A stretch of 64,000 nucleotides of DNA from Trachythela sp. YZ-2020 (Eukaryota; Cnidaria; Anthozoa; Malacalcyonacea; Clavulariidae): NCBI GenBank assembly GCA_016169945.1, contig JADLSH010000368.1, positions 1,674,001-1,738,000 on the forward strand, in the 5' to 3' direction. A model generated the notes under the pieces. That model had not been told where the DNA came from, did no database searches, and was given only the letters and a program-made list of their open reading frames with translations. The position numbers and the translations under genes are program-made. This document shows positions 52,250 to 64,000 of the stretch, one piece after another. Each line of letters opens with the position of its first letter. The stretch's first letter is position 1.

Positions 52250-55200
52250 GCCCTAGAAGATCCATTGAGAAGATCTCGGCATGAAATCAGTATCAACAAA
52301 AGTCACCTATGCCGTAACAAGCTAACCGGTATTCCGTAATAGGGCAAAGTTTAGCTTTTGGTTTACAATATTTCGCGTGTTACATGCAACAACTCAACGA
52401 ATGCGTGTTTTGAACTAGCATTTACTATACAATAACAAATATATTAGCATTGTGCTTTTATATTAAGATACAATACCGGGGAAAATAATTAAGTTGTTTG
52501 AATAGAATCGAAATTGCCGCGGTCATACAATAATAAATACGGTAGCTGCAGGCTCTAAACTGAACAAGCTGCCAAAATTTAATTTATTAGTTAGCGGTAG
52601 AAACCAAGTGATAATTGCTATTAATGTTTGTACGTGATAGTAAAATTGGAAAAGTAAAGGCATTTTGTGAGCTAAAAACTCAAAAGTTAGTGCAGTCACG
52701 ATATTTGGAATCTGATTATATGCATATTAACGAGCAGGACTTTGTTATGACTATGAAATGAAATTATTTCCATATCTCTGAGGATGATTTTGAAATAGAT
52801 CAGTTGCAGATTTACATGCAGTGATGCAGTTAAGGCTGCCTTTTATTATACGTACGTACACGCACGGGAAAGTTTAAATCCTTCTAAGTTTTTAATATTT
52901 AATATGCATACTAAAACTTACGGAACGTACTTGAAATTCTGAACATTTATTCATTTGGTTATTTCATAAGTAACATTTAAATGGATTTAAACTTTTCTGT
53001 GCGTGTACGTGCGCACGAAAAACGCACGACTGGAATGCAGCCTCTAGTCCAAAAGGCTATTCTATCTCACTTTGCCCTTTTACTTTAGGCTTCATTTCCA
53101 ATCTTTCAAAAGCATACCATAAGATTTTAGGGTTTCTAGAAAGGAACAAATAAAATTACATCCTTCATTAATAATCTATTCCGTTTTGGTAGTGGAAGTG
53201 AACTTATTAGGACGGGAAACGCCTCAAGTTTCTTAATTTATCAACATAGGAAGACTTTATCTTTATATATAGTTTTATTTTTAATTGTGCTATCGAAACT
53301 GTGCACCTGTGCTCTGACCTGCTGAGACTAGAAGACCAGTGAGATAAGTGGATGATATTTTGTAAAGAAGTTAAGATGTCATAGATGACCGTCGATTAGA
53401 TTCAACCAGACAATGACTGATATTTAATGGGCTGAAATAGTTTATACACGCAGGTTTCTTCCTCGACCAACTAATTTCGCGACCTATGTTAGTTTAGTTA
53501 GTTAAAAATTCACTTGTCGAAAGTCCAAACGGCTGGTTAAATTTCTATCATTTGTCGATGGTATTCATTCTAAGATACAAATTACTACATTACTGCAGTC
53601 AGCACTTAAAAGCCTGCGTGTCGGAAATTTCCGGTCATTTTGAGGAAGGTTGGAAAACCCAAACTATGGAATGATGGTCATAGTGCTTCATTGTACCGAA
53701 TTGGTATAACCAATGTCTGAAAACTAAATGAAGGTCAAATCTGCAGTTATTACCCGCCCAATTTTCATAATCGAGTTACGAAGAATATATTTCTAGCTTG
53801 CGCGCACACACCCACATTTAACCTTGTAACATGATATTGTGTGAATATATTTGAAGACATTTCTCACGCGCTAAGTTTACCACATCGGAAAAAACAATGT
53901 CAATCTTTACACAAGAGTAGAACAAATAGTTGATTCTCGATAATAACATAGTTTGAAAACAACAAAGTTTACATCTTTAATTCCGTAGCATGAAGTGTGT
54001 TTTCTTCCGTGAAGGATATAGACGTTACGTGTTACATGCTTTGGTTAGATTAGAATTATGATGTAGCTTTTTCGATAACCTTGGCTTTTGGTACTGGTTC
54101 ATTATCTCATTAGGTATTCTTGGCTTGAAAATAGTTCAGTTTCTATAAGTAAGAAGCAAATTTATATGCACAAGTCACTGAGGAGTGAAGTCAGCAACAT
54201 TGAATGCGGAGAAGCGATTATCCCAGTTAGTTTTTTAGCGCGTTTAATATAAAAAGTTTTTTGTGGGTGGTAGGATTTACAGTCTGAGAGAAAAAAAAGG
54301 AATTTTAATAGTCTTTGTCAGACGTAATTTCCAAAATTGCTGCAATTAGGTTTGTACGACGTAGATTATATCAGAATTTGCCTTTTAATATATTTGTTCC
54401 AATAACCATCTTTGTCCGTGTTGTGTTGTAATTGCCAAAATTATATTGAAACTGTTTCTGCTAGGAGAGACATTGAGTCAGAGCGATTAGGTTTGAAGTG
54501 TTTTAATTACGTAGAGATATTGAATCAGAGCTCGCCTTTGCAATATATCTGTTCATAACAACTTTGGGTTGTAGTGTTATGTGATACAAAAGGAATCTGA
54601 TCAGCGAGTAATATTACTATTTAAAGACACTGTCAGTTTGCGATGAGATGACCCGAGATGTTTTCGTTATTGAACCGTTTGCGCAATTGGGATTTACGCC
54701 TTATCCTTTTTATCAAGATTATATTGAAAGAACATTGTTGCATGCATAATAATCTGATTTATATATATATATATATATATAATTCATGGCATGCCGTCGC
54801 GTCATCGTGTAGAAACTTTTAGCATTGACCTTTTGTCTATATACACACATGCTATTACGACGAATGGTTTCAAATAGAAAGACAAAGTTTTAGACAAAAA
54901 ACACCGAGTTAACACGTGAAGCTACACTTCAATATTCTCACTGAGATATAAAACAACGCTTATGCTGCCGGCCAATTTCTGATCTCACCGGTACAGTTCA
55001 TAAGCGTCCCGAAGAATCGCCAACAAATAACATGCGTCATTGTTATTTTCAATGGACGCATGGAGGCGTACTTTAGTTACTAGGTAAGCGTAATAAATCT
55101 GGGCTCTCATTTCCTCATTCCCTCAAACCACAAGCCAAATACCGTATCATTGGCGATACAACACTTGCCCATACTTGGCCATGTAAGCTATAAACTAATA

Positions 55201-57459
55201 CATTCTCATGAGTGACGTCACGTGCTGACGTCACTCATGACGGCCGGGTGATAGTCAAAATGCGCTAAGAGCTTGTTTACGATCCACGTTTGGATTTGAT
55301 TTAAGTGCAAGCAGGAAGTTTCAACAAAAATCTTGATGAAATTATTTATTCACGCCCAATTGTCGTGTTGTTTATCACCTCAAAGGCAGTGGTCCAAGGC
55401 GACGTTGAATAATGCGGACATAACTCATAAGTCACGAAGCTCACGGAAATTCGCATTAACTGGTTCCAAATCACATTTTAACGTTATGTTAGAGTAGAAA
55501 AGTTAGAAATAATAATCAAAGCTACTAAAACATGCGTAAGAATTGAAATAACAGGGTTTATAGTTAAAACGTCCACCAAAGTTGTTGGGATCAACTGAAT
55601 TATACGAATTCCAAACAAATTAGCGCTGTGTTGAACTGCATCGTTCTTTAATAAATCTCATTTTATTTATCCAGGATAAATTTCTGTCATAAATTAGACT
55701 TTTCCAGGACTAGTATAGTGGACGAGGAAGCACGATACAGCGCTAACGTATGGGGGGTGTTTATCATCGTATATCAATTTCAGAACAAATTTGCATATGA
55801 AATACATAGGTAAATAAACGTCATCACAATTCAAAACATATAATATTGCTCGGATGACTGTGCAAGTACAAGCGCTATGTTATTGTTATGACAGTTTTCG
55901 CTCAACTTCTAGACGATCCTAGTAAACTATAATTAAGACTGAATTATGACTGAAGCGTTTGATCTACGAAAATGTACTGTGTTGTACGTCGTGTACTTGT
56001 ACTGGGTTGCCTGAACGCACTCTTTATAAATTAAATTCTAACGCCACAGTTTCGTTTTCATACAAAATATTGTCATGTTAACTCGCTGTCTAGGCCTGGG
56101 TGGGGGCCTCGCGCTGAAAATCTGCCACGGGCCTCGCGCGACGTTAATCCGGCCATGTATATAACTTATTCTGATACTCTGCAAAGATTTCTGCTCTCTT
56201 ATAGTCATCAAGTTCATTTAAACACTTCCTGTCAATTTTGATTATGTTTCCTTCCCATTTCCCTTCCTTTAAAGCTAAATTTACTAGGTTTACTGAAATT
56301 ACTACCCTATATTGCACACCACAGTTTTCATAACATAGCTTATATATTAATCCTGTTTTTGTTCACAAATTATAAGCAAAATATTGTTTGAAAACATTAG
56401 TTGTTCTTGTCAAACTACCAAGTTATTTTTATCTGTAATATTTACTCAGTATTGTTCATGTATTTTGCTCAGGAAACAAAGTTAATCTCTAATCCAACAT
56501 CACTGATCATTTTAATCCTAACATAGCCCAAAACATCTTGGCAAGTCCCAATTGATTCACTGCTAAGTAAAATAATTGAATTCCTACTAAATCAAGACCA
56601 ATTCAATATTTGTTAAGTGTGCCAAACCCCAAAATGGCTATACCATTAGTAGTGCAACAACAAAGATAAAATATATTGGTAATGGAATAATATCAATATA
56701 TATCACTAACAACCGACAACAAATTAAACACGCCTGGAAAATAAATATTAAATCAACACATGCCGTTTTATCCAGGTGAGACTAGTTTGTTGTTGGAGAT
56801 ATAAAATCATAGACTGTTTGTTTAGAAATGAGTGCTTCCAAATCTTGTACCATTGACAAAACTGTCTTACTCAAACATTGTTTCATCAAGGAATAAGATT
56901 TTAGTAAGTTTGAAAGTTAAAACACTTTGTATTTGAACGAGAACATTAATATGTTGCCCAAAGTTCACGTGCATTTTAAAACTAAACAAAACAATTTAAA
57001 CAAATAGTATTCACATAAAACAAGCATTTCCACTTTTAGATATTGTTTGTTTAGATATTTCTTGTATTGACAAATATATTAACATATAACTTACCCGAAA
57101 TAGAGTGAAATAAAAAATAAAGCACCAGAATCCTCTCCTTCGGCCATCTTGAATATTTAAACTTTCGTAACTTCGGCATGTTGCATTCTGATTGGCTCAT
57201 TGGGCTGGCTGAAGCAAAAATGTCTGATCTATATAGGTAAACTGGATAAAACGTAATTCATTCATGGTGCCTTACTAACTCGAGGCCTTGCCTAGCACGA
57301 AGTATCTGGCTCGTCATTTAAGAATATGCACTACTCTATTTGATTATAAATGCATAACATTAGTGTTAAGGTTATTCGTTTTATTCGTATCATATATGCT
57401 AGTTAGAATTTGGCCTTTTACGTTTTGGACAATTTACATTACAGATTATAAATTGTATA
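52250..57459. other. Stretch without recognised gene
   Basis: AT-rich. Seen: a symmetrical pair of CREs at 55207-55239, a Rel-like GGAAATTTCC at about 53625, an (AT)n run at 54760-54781, and a GC-richer repeat patch near 56095-56155. No exon chain could be assembled on either strand. Confidence 0.5.
55207..55239. promoter_or_regulatory. Two CREs in a perfect 14-bp inverted repeat
   Basis: CATGAGTGACGTCA, five-base spacer CGTGC, then TGACGTCACTCATG. Two full TGACGTCA sites, each flanked by AGTG/CACT, with CACGTG-like centre. Looks like a designed-for-dimer regulatory site; no gene lies within 2 kb. Confidence 0.55.
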
Positions 57460-57638
57460 GACCACTTTCATAATTCAGATGAGTTTAAATATTCTTTTAT
57501 GTGCATCTTAATAAGCCTCATTGACCTCGTTCAGGTTAATAAATTCTATTCAATTTCAGTCACAGAAACGAGGCTGATAAGGCTTATTAAGATGCACATA
57601 AAAGAATATTTAAACTCATCTGAATTATGAAAGTGGTC
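57460..57638. repeat. Perfect 59-bp inverted repeat with 61-nt spacer
   Basis: Arms 57460-57518 and 57580-57638 are exact inverse copies (GACCACTTTCATAATTCAGA at the outer edge, AATAAGCCT at the inner edge). Pairing continues imperfectly inward (CCTCGTT/AACGAGG). It ends ~50 bp past the receptor stop codon, so it may be transcribed in that 3' UTR. No target-site duplication noticed. Confidence 0.9.
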
Positions 57639-57690
57639 ATACAGTTAACAACCGCGTCTCTTGGATGTTTCCGGGAATGTCCTTGGGTCG

Positions 57691-60600
57691 TTACGTCAAC
57701 GAAATATGCGGTGCTTCTGAGAAAACGATGATCGACATAAGCAGAAATGAAACGAGAAAAACAAGAAAGAACACTCTATCAAGAGCTTTACTTGCTATTC
57801 TCCATTCTGCCTTGATTTCCCTGTCTTCTTTTTGAGTTTTGAGTTTTTGTTGTAGCACTACCTCTTCCAAACGTTTTGAACTCCTCTCGTTCTTCACTGA
57901 GGTAACTTTCAAAACTTCTGCTGCAAGTTGGTTTGTGTCGTCTTTGTTTGAACTTGGAGGATAAACATTGGTTTCTTGGTTTTGTTTGGGATCGGCTTTC
58001 ACCGAAGTCTTCTCTAAATTATTGCTCAAGACAAAAGCTTCATTTACACGCATACCAATAGAGTTTGTTCGGCTTTGTGGTTTTTGTATAATACACAAGA
58101 GTCGGGCAATGATATTTATGAGAATTTCTCGCAACCATCCCGACATGCGCGTGTCCCGTTCGTAGCAGTTCAACGTGATGCAAACAGCGACGAGTGTCAA
58201 CGCGATAAGTACCATGGTCGATATATAGAACTTCCCAATGAGGGGGACAACTTCCGAGGTAGGGGGCATTGTCTCCGATACTATCAACATGTAGACAGTC
58301 AGGGATAACAGTACAGTTACTACCAAAGAGATACGTTCACCGTTATTAGAGGGGAGAAAGAACGAAAGAGATGCTAGAAGAGCTATAACGGCACATGGAA
58401 TGACCAAATTAAAGAGATAGAACAATGCGCGACGTCGTATGCGAATATGAACTGTTATGCTTGGATAAGGTTCGTTACAACAAGGGTATATTTTCACAAG
58501 CCGGGTAAAATATGTTTCAATTAGGTCCCACTCCGTATTTTTAACAAAATTGGTAGTGTCAGCATAGCTGCCATAGAGGTCAACTTTGAAACCATGGTAG
58601 GTCCAGGACCCGAAAGTTACCTTACAAATTTGCTCGTCAAAAGGGAAATATCTTACGTTGATTTTGCATTCGGTTTTAACATGGACTGGAGCTAGCCAAG
58701 ATACTTGGCCATCGTGCTTAAGGACTACTTGTGTGTCCAGTCTTTGGTAGAGAATGCCATAGTTTGATGCTCTGCAATAGAATGGAATATAGGTAAGTCA
58801 AGTCTAGGTTAAAAAAAAACAGAGGTGATTGACGCTCTGCATTAGAAGTGTCTTCGTTGCTTTAAATGACGGCAAGATGGAAGGAACGAGAGAGGACTGG
58901 AGGGAAGGAAAGATAGATGGAGGGAAGGAAGGAATGAAGACATGAAGGAAGGAATAGATGGATGGATAGATGGAAGAAAGGGTGAACGGAGGAAGGAAGG
59001 GAGAAAGGTAGAAATGAAGGAAAGAATTATCAAACGAAAGAAGGAAAAATATCAAACATGAAAGATTAATACGGGGTGATTCAAACACAAAGGGATGAAT
59101 CAACCAATCAGAAGACGCCACTTACGTGTTGTAAATACTCATGTCTGGTACCCAGATCTCTTTCTTGGTCAGGTGTAATTCCTTTACTCCGTCATACTCC
59201 GAGGCATTCCATGTGAGAATATTATCTTTCCAAAATTGCCGAAACCAAATACTCGTTACCATCACTTGATTTTTTTCATCCTGGTTTAGAAATAAAGAGC
59301 TATGTGAATTTTACTAACAAACTTTGTTTATACTGGATAGCTCTATACCATGAGTTCTAAACTGATCTCCTTAGAGGTCCAGTAAGGGTCAACCATTTTG
59401 GTCCAGTGGTACTACAGGAGAATACCTAAACTAAACTAACTTTGTTTATACTGGATAGCTCTATCAGTTCTAAACTGATCTCCTTAGAGGTCCAGTGAAG
59501 GTCATCCGTTTTGGTCCAGTGGTACACTGGTACTACAGGAGAAAACCTAAATTACACTAACGTAGCTCTATCAGTTCTGAACTGTTCTCTCCCTTGTTGC
59601 TCCAGTGACCAGTGGTACCGAAGACGGAAACCGAACTGGGAGAAAACCTGTGGTATTTGGTAGAGTCAAACTGGAAGTACTCCTCTCACATACAAACTTG
59701 ACAATAAGTCTCATATTTGTAGTGTACAAGAATATGCATGTTTATATTGTATATAAAATAAGTGTAACGTTGATAATTGTAATCACTGTTCTCCCGTTTA
59801 TACCAGCAGCTTTGCTGATGGGATTTTTAACAGTTTAAATAAAGTCTTTATTATTATTATTACATACGACTCCGAAGGGTGATGCAGATATAAGCTAAGT
59901 TTATGTACGTACCACATCAAGTATTTGTCGTAAAGTAAGGCTTAGTGTCACAGTCACTGGAGTTGTGTCATTGAATGATGGAAGTGTCTTGGAATTGTGA
60001 TTCTCTAGCAAATCTTTACGTAGACGTAACTCAACATCATTTTTCACTTTTGAACCTACGAAATGAATCATGATAAAGCATTATACTTAGACTCCGGATC
60101 TTCCCCAAATTAGGTAAATACTTGCATCATATTTTTGTTTCTTTCATGTATATTTCTATAGTGCATGAAATTCTGATTTATTGTGGTATTATCTAGGGTC
60201 TTTTTATGTTCCTTTTCTTATCCTACATTAAACTGTCGTGGTTTGGGTCTAAACTGCCTAAAAGAAGTAAAAAATATGTCCAAAGGGAAGAGGTTAACGC
60301 GTTTAAGTTTGAAACTTTGCTTTTTGCACAGAGAGAATAGAAGACTTCACATCATACTTTCTCGTCGATTCAATTATCTCAGCTTTCTTCTGAAACTTCA
60401 ATGTACGGTATCATATCCTCGGCACACTTCAAAAAGAAGGTTAATTGTTTCAGAGTAAAAGATTGTAAGTGAGCAATTAACCCCACGAAGAGAAGATAAA
60501 CACCTTATGTAGATTTCATGCTATGACCAGTTAACATCTGTCAGAAGTATTTAAAACTTTTAGCAGTTATATTGCTGCAGTAAAAACGCTGTCCTACATT

Positions 60601-63176
60601 AATCTTTTACTGCATGAAGACAAACGGGAATTTAGCATATCGTTAGTCTGTACTAAAACAAGAAAAATGTCTCGATTATTTACACAAGTTAGGGAGATAA
60701 TTTTTAGATTATTTTAATCGGTCGTTTCATCAAAGACACAGGCCCAAGGCAACATGGGGTAAAATTAGATAACTGTGATCCTATCATGTTTGGTTGATAA
60801 CATTTAGACCTATGAAATATTACAATGTTGGAGATGAAAGACGAAAAGAAGGATATTGATTTTTAAGTGTAAATGAATAATTGTCTCTTAGGACTCGTGC
60901 AAAAGGCAACTGAGAGTGTTTGACATGTAAGGTCACTAAGGTGTTTTTGAAACTGTGCTTGGAAATGCCCTCTCTGTCTTGCTGACTAGCGCTGTTCTGT
61001 TTCTGTGATAGCTGCGTTATTACACAGTATGCGCAGTGATTTTTTAAGCCTTGTGAATTTTTACTTTCCTTTTCTAGCGTTATTTATGCTAATTAGTTTA
61101 TACTGTCTGCACTTGGCGACTGCATTTGATGTTAAATACATGTATCTGCTCATCGGAAACCTCTAACAACATTAGTACTTTTGAATTAGTTACGACTTCA
61201 GTTATAGTTATTCACTTATTCGTTACAAGAGTTCAAGGTTATCAGAAACATGACTATGATTAAAGCAAACAGTGTTCTAAAATTATCTGAAATTATGAAT
61301 TTAACATATTGTTTGGTCTTGATCTCTTTAATAAGAGCTCATTACTATGTACTGACGACTGTTTTTGCTAGAAAAATTCCCACACTTATAATTTCATTGA
61401 TTTGTATAAACATCTTAACTGCCTGTATTACAATACTCCTGTACACAAGTCCCAACTTCTGATTGAACATTTTTAGCATGAAGCATTTTTCGATTTGGTG
61501 CACACAAGATGAACATTGTTAATTAACAGCCATATAATGTGACGAATTGATCATTATTTCTGGATCAAATTCACAATCTCTATCTATCACATAAAATCAC
61601 TCGTCGCACAAGACATTTGATAATAACGGTATTTTTACTGCATCATGCATGCAATGCAAAATATATTTAGTCTAATTACTGAGAGCCATCAGGCCGTAAT
61701 TTATTCCATAATTCCAGCTTGTTAACGGTAAAAACTACAGGCATATTAACAAATGCACCTGCAGGCATGCATATATTACATTGTTATCGAGAAGTTATTA
61801 TCGTTGAAACGAAACGTGTTTGCTTAATGAAACTCTCGTATATTAAACGCCTACTCCTCTTTGCTAGGGACAAAAGGACTTCACGCTATTTTTCTGAGCG
61901 CAGCAAGACTTATAAAAGAAAGCACTTCAAAGCAGAACCAAAGCATGAAGCATTTTCGAAAACAAAGCTAAACGTAATTTTGTCGCAAGTTTTCTGTTCT
62001 AAGGCAGCGTAATTTCAGAGTGAGATTTAGGAACATTATAACTTTATGGCGATGTCATTTGGCACACTTCATTGCATTCTATTATTTTGGTTTTTATTCC
62101 TTTTCTTTTGGCTAATGTTTAGGTCTGAAATGAATGCAAACTTAAAGAGTAATTAAATTTTAATTATGATGTATCCTATAAGTATGAGAAATTGAACTGT
62201 ATAGTGTATAGATGAGAAAAGATAAGAGATGTATGGTTATTTTTGACAATCGGTTTTTTAATCATTCGCGCACAAATCGAAAAATAAATTAGAGAGTTAT
62301 CTGCAAAAGATCACCAAATGGCAAACAATATAATTAACAAAATATGCAAATCTTCTTGACTGACGTACGTTGTTACTTATATGTAACTGTTAAATCCTCT
62401 TTTATAGTTGAATACTTAACAATTGCTATCCCCAGTTTTGATACATTTTACATAAATATTCACATTGTAACAAAGCTGTTACCTTACAGCCTAGCTTATA
62501 GAACTTATCCTCGCGAATGAGCTGCAACGTTGTGCAACGTACGCTAACGAAAGCTATAGTATCATGAGTTTCGGTCACAAAACAATCTATGAACATAAGC
62601 ACTGAAAACAAAACAGATGCGTAGCATCGATATTTCTCAACACAAATGCTCAAACAAACCATCAATACAGTGGCGTTCTATAAACAGACGCGATATACGT
62701 TCAATGTCACAATTTTAACAATTTAGGAACAGCTGATTGGCTAATCTCTCTCTCTCTATATTTACGATACGCATACAAAAAGTCAATTTATCCTCAACTC
62801 TATGTTTAACAAAATAACAGTTATGCAAAAAAACTACAAATTTCAAATTATACGTAGAGTTAAACAGTCTATCCCAGCGTGAAAATACGGAAACAGTTTT
62901 GTCAAATGGACAGCTCGCGACAAGACAGAAACTGATTAAATTTTAAAACTGTTACAATGCCGACCTAATATTTGAATTTAATAATTTTTACACTTTATCA
63001 TTTTTACGTTTGGAACACAGATAGGAAAAGTTATTTTGTTAATATTTCAACTACCAGATGTACAAATTTTAGATTATAGATATTATATAACAAATAAAAT
63101 CCTTAATACCTGTGCTGTGGAATAGAATATGAGTAAAAGTAACGAGAGCGAGCGCTGAACGCAATGAACCCCGCAT
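57691..63176 (-). CDS. Nicotinic acetylcholine receptor-like Cys-loop channel subunit, complete, 4 exons
   Basis: Exons 63110-63176, 59913-60055, 59126-59280, 57691-58771; phases join to 481 aa. Signal peptide MRGSLRSALALVTFTHILFH (a longer in-frame start exists upstream but lacks signal character). Ligand domain: WFRQFWKDNILTWN, EIWVPDMSIYN, GQVSWLAP (Trp147), Cys-loop C157-C171 around FPFDEQ, and loop C YPCCNEPY with vicinal Cys219-Cys220, the mark of an alpha-type agonist site. Four membrane spans: first ALFYLFNLVIPCAVIALL; second within GERISLVVTVLLSLTVYMLI, whose GE border fits a cation channel; last RVFFLVFLVSFLLMSIIVF. The M3-M4 loop is ~130 residues and Lys/Glu-rich. Family role: pentameric ligand-gated ion channel. 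Ligand in this animal not knowable from sequence. Confidence 0.93.
58868..59045. repeat. Polypurine GGAA/GGAAGGA-rich microsatellite
   Basis: Almost pure purine strand (GAAGGAAGGA, GATGGATGGATAGATGG) inside the receptor intron 58772-59125. Explains the Leu/Pro/Ser-rich minus-strand ORFs here. Confidence 0.85.
59325..59700. repeat. Reversed copies of the ~118-bp tandem family with SINE body
   Basis: ACTGGATAGCTCTATCAGTT, CTAAACTGATCTCCTTAGAG and GTACTACAGGAGAA recur three times, then GGGAGAAAACCTGTGGT..AGTCAAACTGGAAGTACTC, the inverse of the repeats at 930 and 7300. In the receptor intron before exon 3. Confidence 0.8.
60056..63109 (-). other. First intron of the receptor gene, no further feature
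   Basis: Bounded by a CACAG|GTATTA donor and a TTTCGTAG|GTTC acceptor. Its short ORFs (60183-60458, 61250-61462, 61719-62012, 62426-62665) have no recognisable similarity. Large first introns are common in this gene family. Confidence 0.7.
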
Positions 63177-63339
63177 TATCAGATAGCAAAATCGGTTTAA
63201 AACACCAAACACGCCTTCTCTTTCATTTATTAAAATTGAGTAGATTGTCTTTTCCTTGAACAAGAACAGCAAAACTATTGTCCAATTGACACTCCTTTGC
63301 GACTTTTATGAATTACTGCCGGACTGACACAAATGTGTT

Positions 63340-63347
63340 CTTATATA
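63340..63347 (-). promoter_or_regulatory. TATA box TATATAAG for the receptor gene
   Basis: Minus strand, about 164 bp upstream of the chosen ATG; implies a leader of ~135 nt. It favours the downstream signal-peptide start only weakly, since the upstream in-frame ATG (63272) is also inside the predicted transcript. Confidence 0.5.
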
Positions 63348-63968
63348 CCCCCTGTAGGCATGGAATAACTATTGATAACTCACTTTTTAGACGAATCATA
63401 GTGTTACCATGGTTTCCGCGTGATATCCTGTCCTCTCATTGGTTGAGCAAGAGTTTCAGTTTGTCGGGAAAGAGTCTAACTAGATTAAATATAAGATGAT
63501 TTATTTAGGGAATCTATTTGGTGAAATATATTTAAAATCCTTGCATGTGGCCAGTTCGCTTTGATATTCCGCATAAGATCAGAAATATGGAAGATTTGAT
63601 GTTAGGTAATCCAATGTTATGGTGTGAACTTAGAAGCGAAACTTTTCTGACTTACTAAAATATCATCTTCGAAAAGAGTAAAGATTTTTGCCTTTTGGTA
63701 GGGTTAAGGCGAACCCCTTTTAAACTGCTCTTGTTACAGTCAGACGATTTTAATTATCAGATCCTAAGGAGAATATACTAACTGAATAAAAAACCGATAT
63801 TTAAAATGGTAATAGAATATATATTTATTTCAATTTACAAAATTTTAACATAATTATAGATTCAAAAAGTTAATTCGTCACAAGCAAATCTATCGTATTT
63901 GTAGCTTTCCCATATATTATCGCGACTATGCGCTAATATTTTAAATCTAAATCTACTATTTTACCCCC

Positions 63969-63976
63969 TATAAAAG
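63969..63976 (+). promoter_or_regulatory. TATAAAAG box at the window edge
   Basis: Plus-strand CCCCTATAAAAGCG 25 bp before the end of the window. It may belong to a gene to the right, divergent from the receptor gene. Cannot be tested within the window. Confidence 0.35.
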
Positions 63977-64000
63977 CGTTTAGGAATTTCTACTTACACT

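Noticed and set aside
58804..59121. Phe/Ser/Pro-rich ORFs on the minus strand
   Set aside because: Translation of the polypurine microsatellite in a receptor intron.

Overview
The window is animal nuclear DNA: AT-rich, intron-rich (GT-AG introns, several exons under 100 bp) and full of short non-autonomous repeats. The gene content (DNAJA2, SLC9A8, ATXN3, deltex, a nicotinic-type receptor, lineage-restricted secreted cysteine-rich proteins) and the type of foldback/SINE repeats suggest a cnidarian, probably an anthozoan. This is an inference from gene style; no species marker was found. Exon limits were read by hand from splice sites and reading phase and may be off by a base.

Layout. 0.4-6.4 kb (-): complete 12-exon DNAJA2-type Hsp40. 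7.1-14.2 kb (-): complete 17-exon SLC9A8-type Na+/H+ exchanger. 15.1-19.4 kb (+): complete 11-exon ataxin-3, divergent from the exchanger. 19.4-27.5 kb: a threefold segmental duplication. Each unit holds one intronless TMEM121-like membrane gene (-), flanked by copies of the ATXN3 last exon and of the 3' end of a deltex gene. The first TMEM121-like copy is frameshifted and the other two are open. Most flanking copies are broken, but one RING-DTC cassette (26.4-27.5 kb) is intact. 31.3-35.4 kb (-): the parent deltex gene, encoding KH-like segments, an ADP-ribose-binding macro domain, a RING and a deltex C-terminal domain in one chain. 35.7-36.05 kb (+): a candidate tiny gene with a TISU-like start, head to head with deltex. 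36.1-37.6 kb (-) and 40.8-43.6 kb (+): two divergent genes for small secreted cysteine-containing proteins that look like distant relatives. 44-51 kb: no gene seen. 51.5-52.0 kb (-): intronless ORF for an unrecognised basic protein. 52-57.4 kb: no gene seen. 57.7-63.2 kb (-): complete 5-segment acetylcholine-receptor-like Cys-loop subunit, read as 4 coding exons.

The genes do not form one pathway. Two themes stand out: ubiquitin signalling (ataxin-3 deubiquitinase, macro-RING-DTC ligase and its duplicated pieces), and repeat-driven remodelling. The repeats include MITEs with clear target-site duplications in promoters and introns, one apparently contributing a splice donor, a ~118-bp tandem family, an 80-bp minisatellite, tRNA-derived SINEs and a perfect 59-bp inverted repeat.
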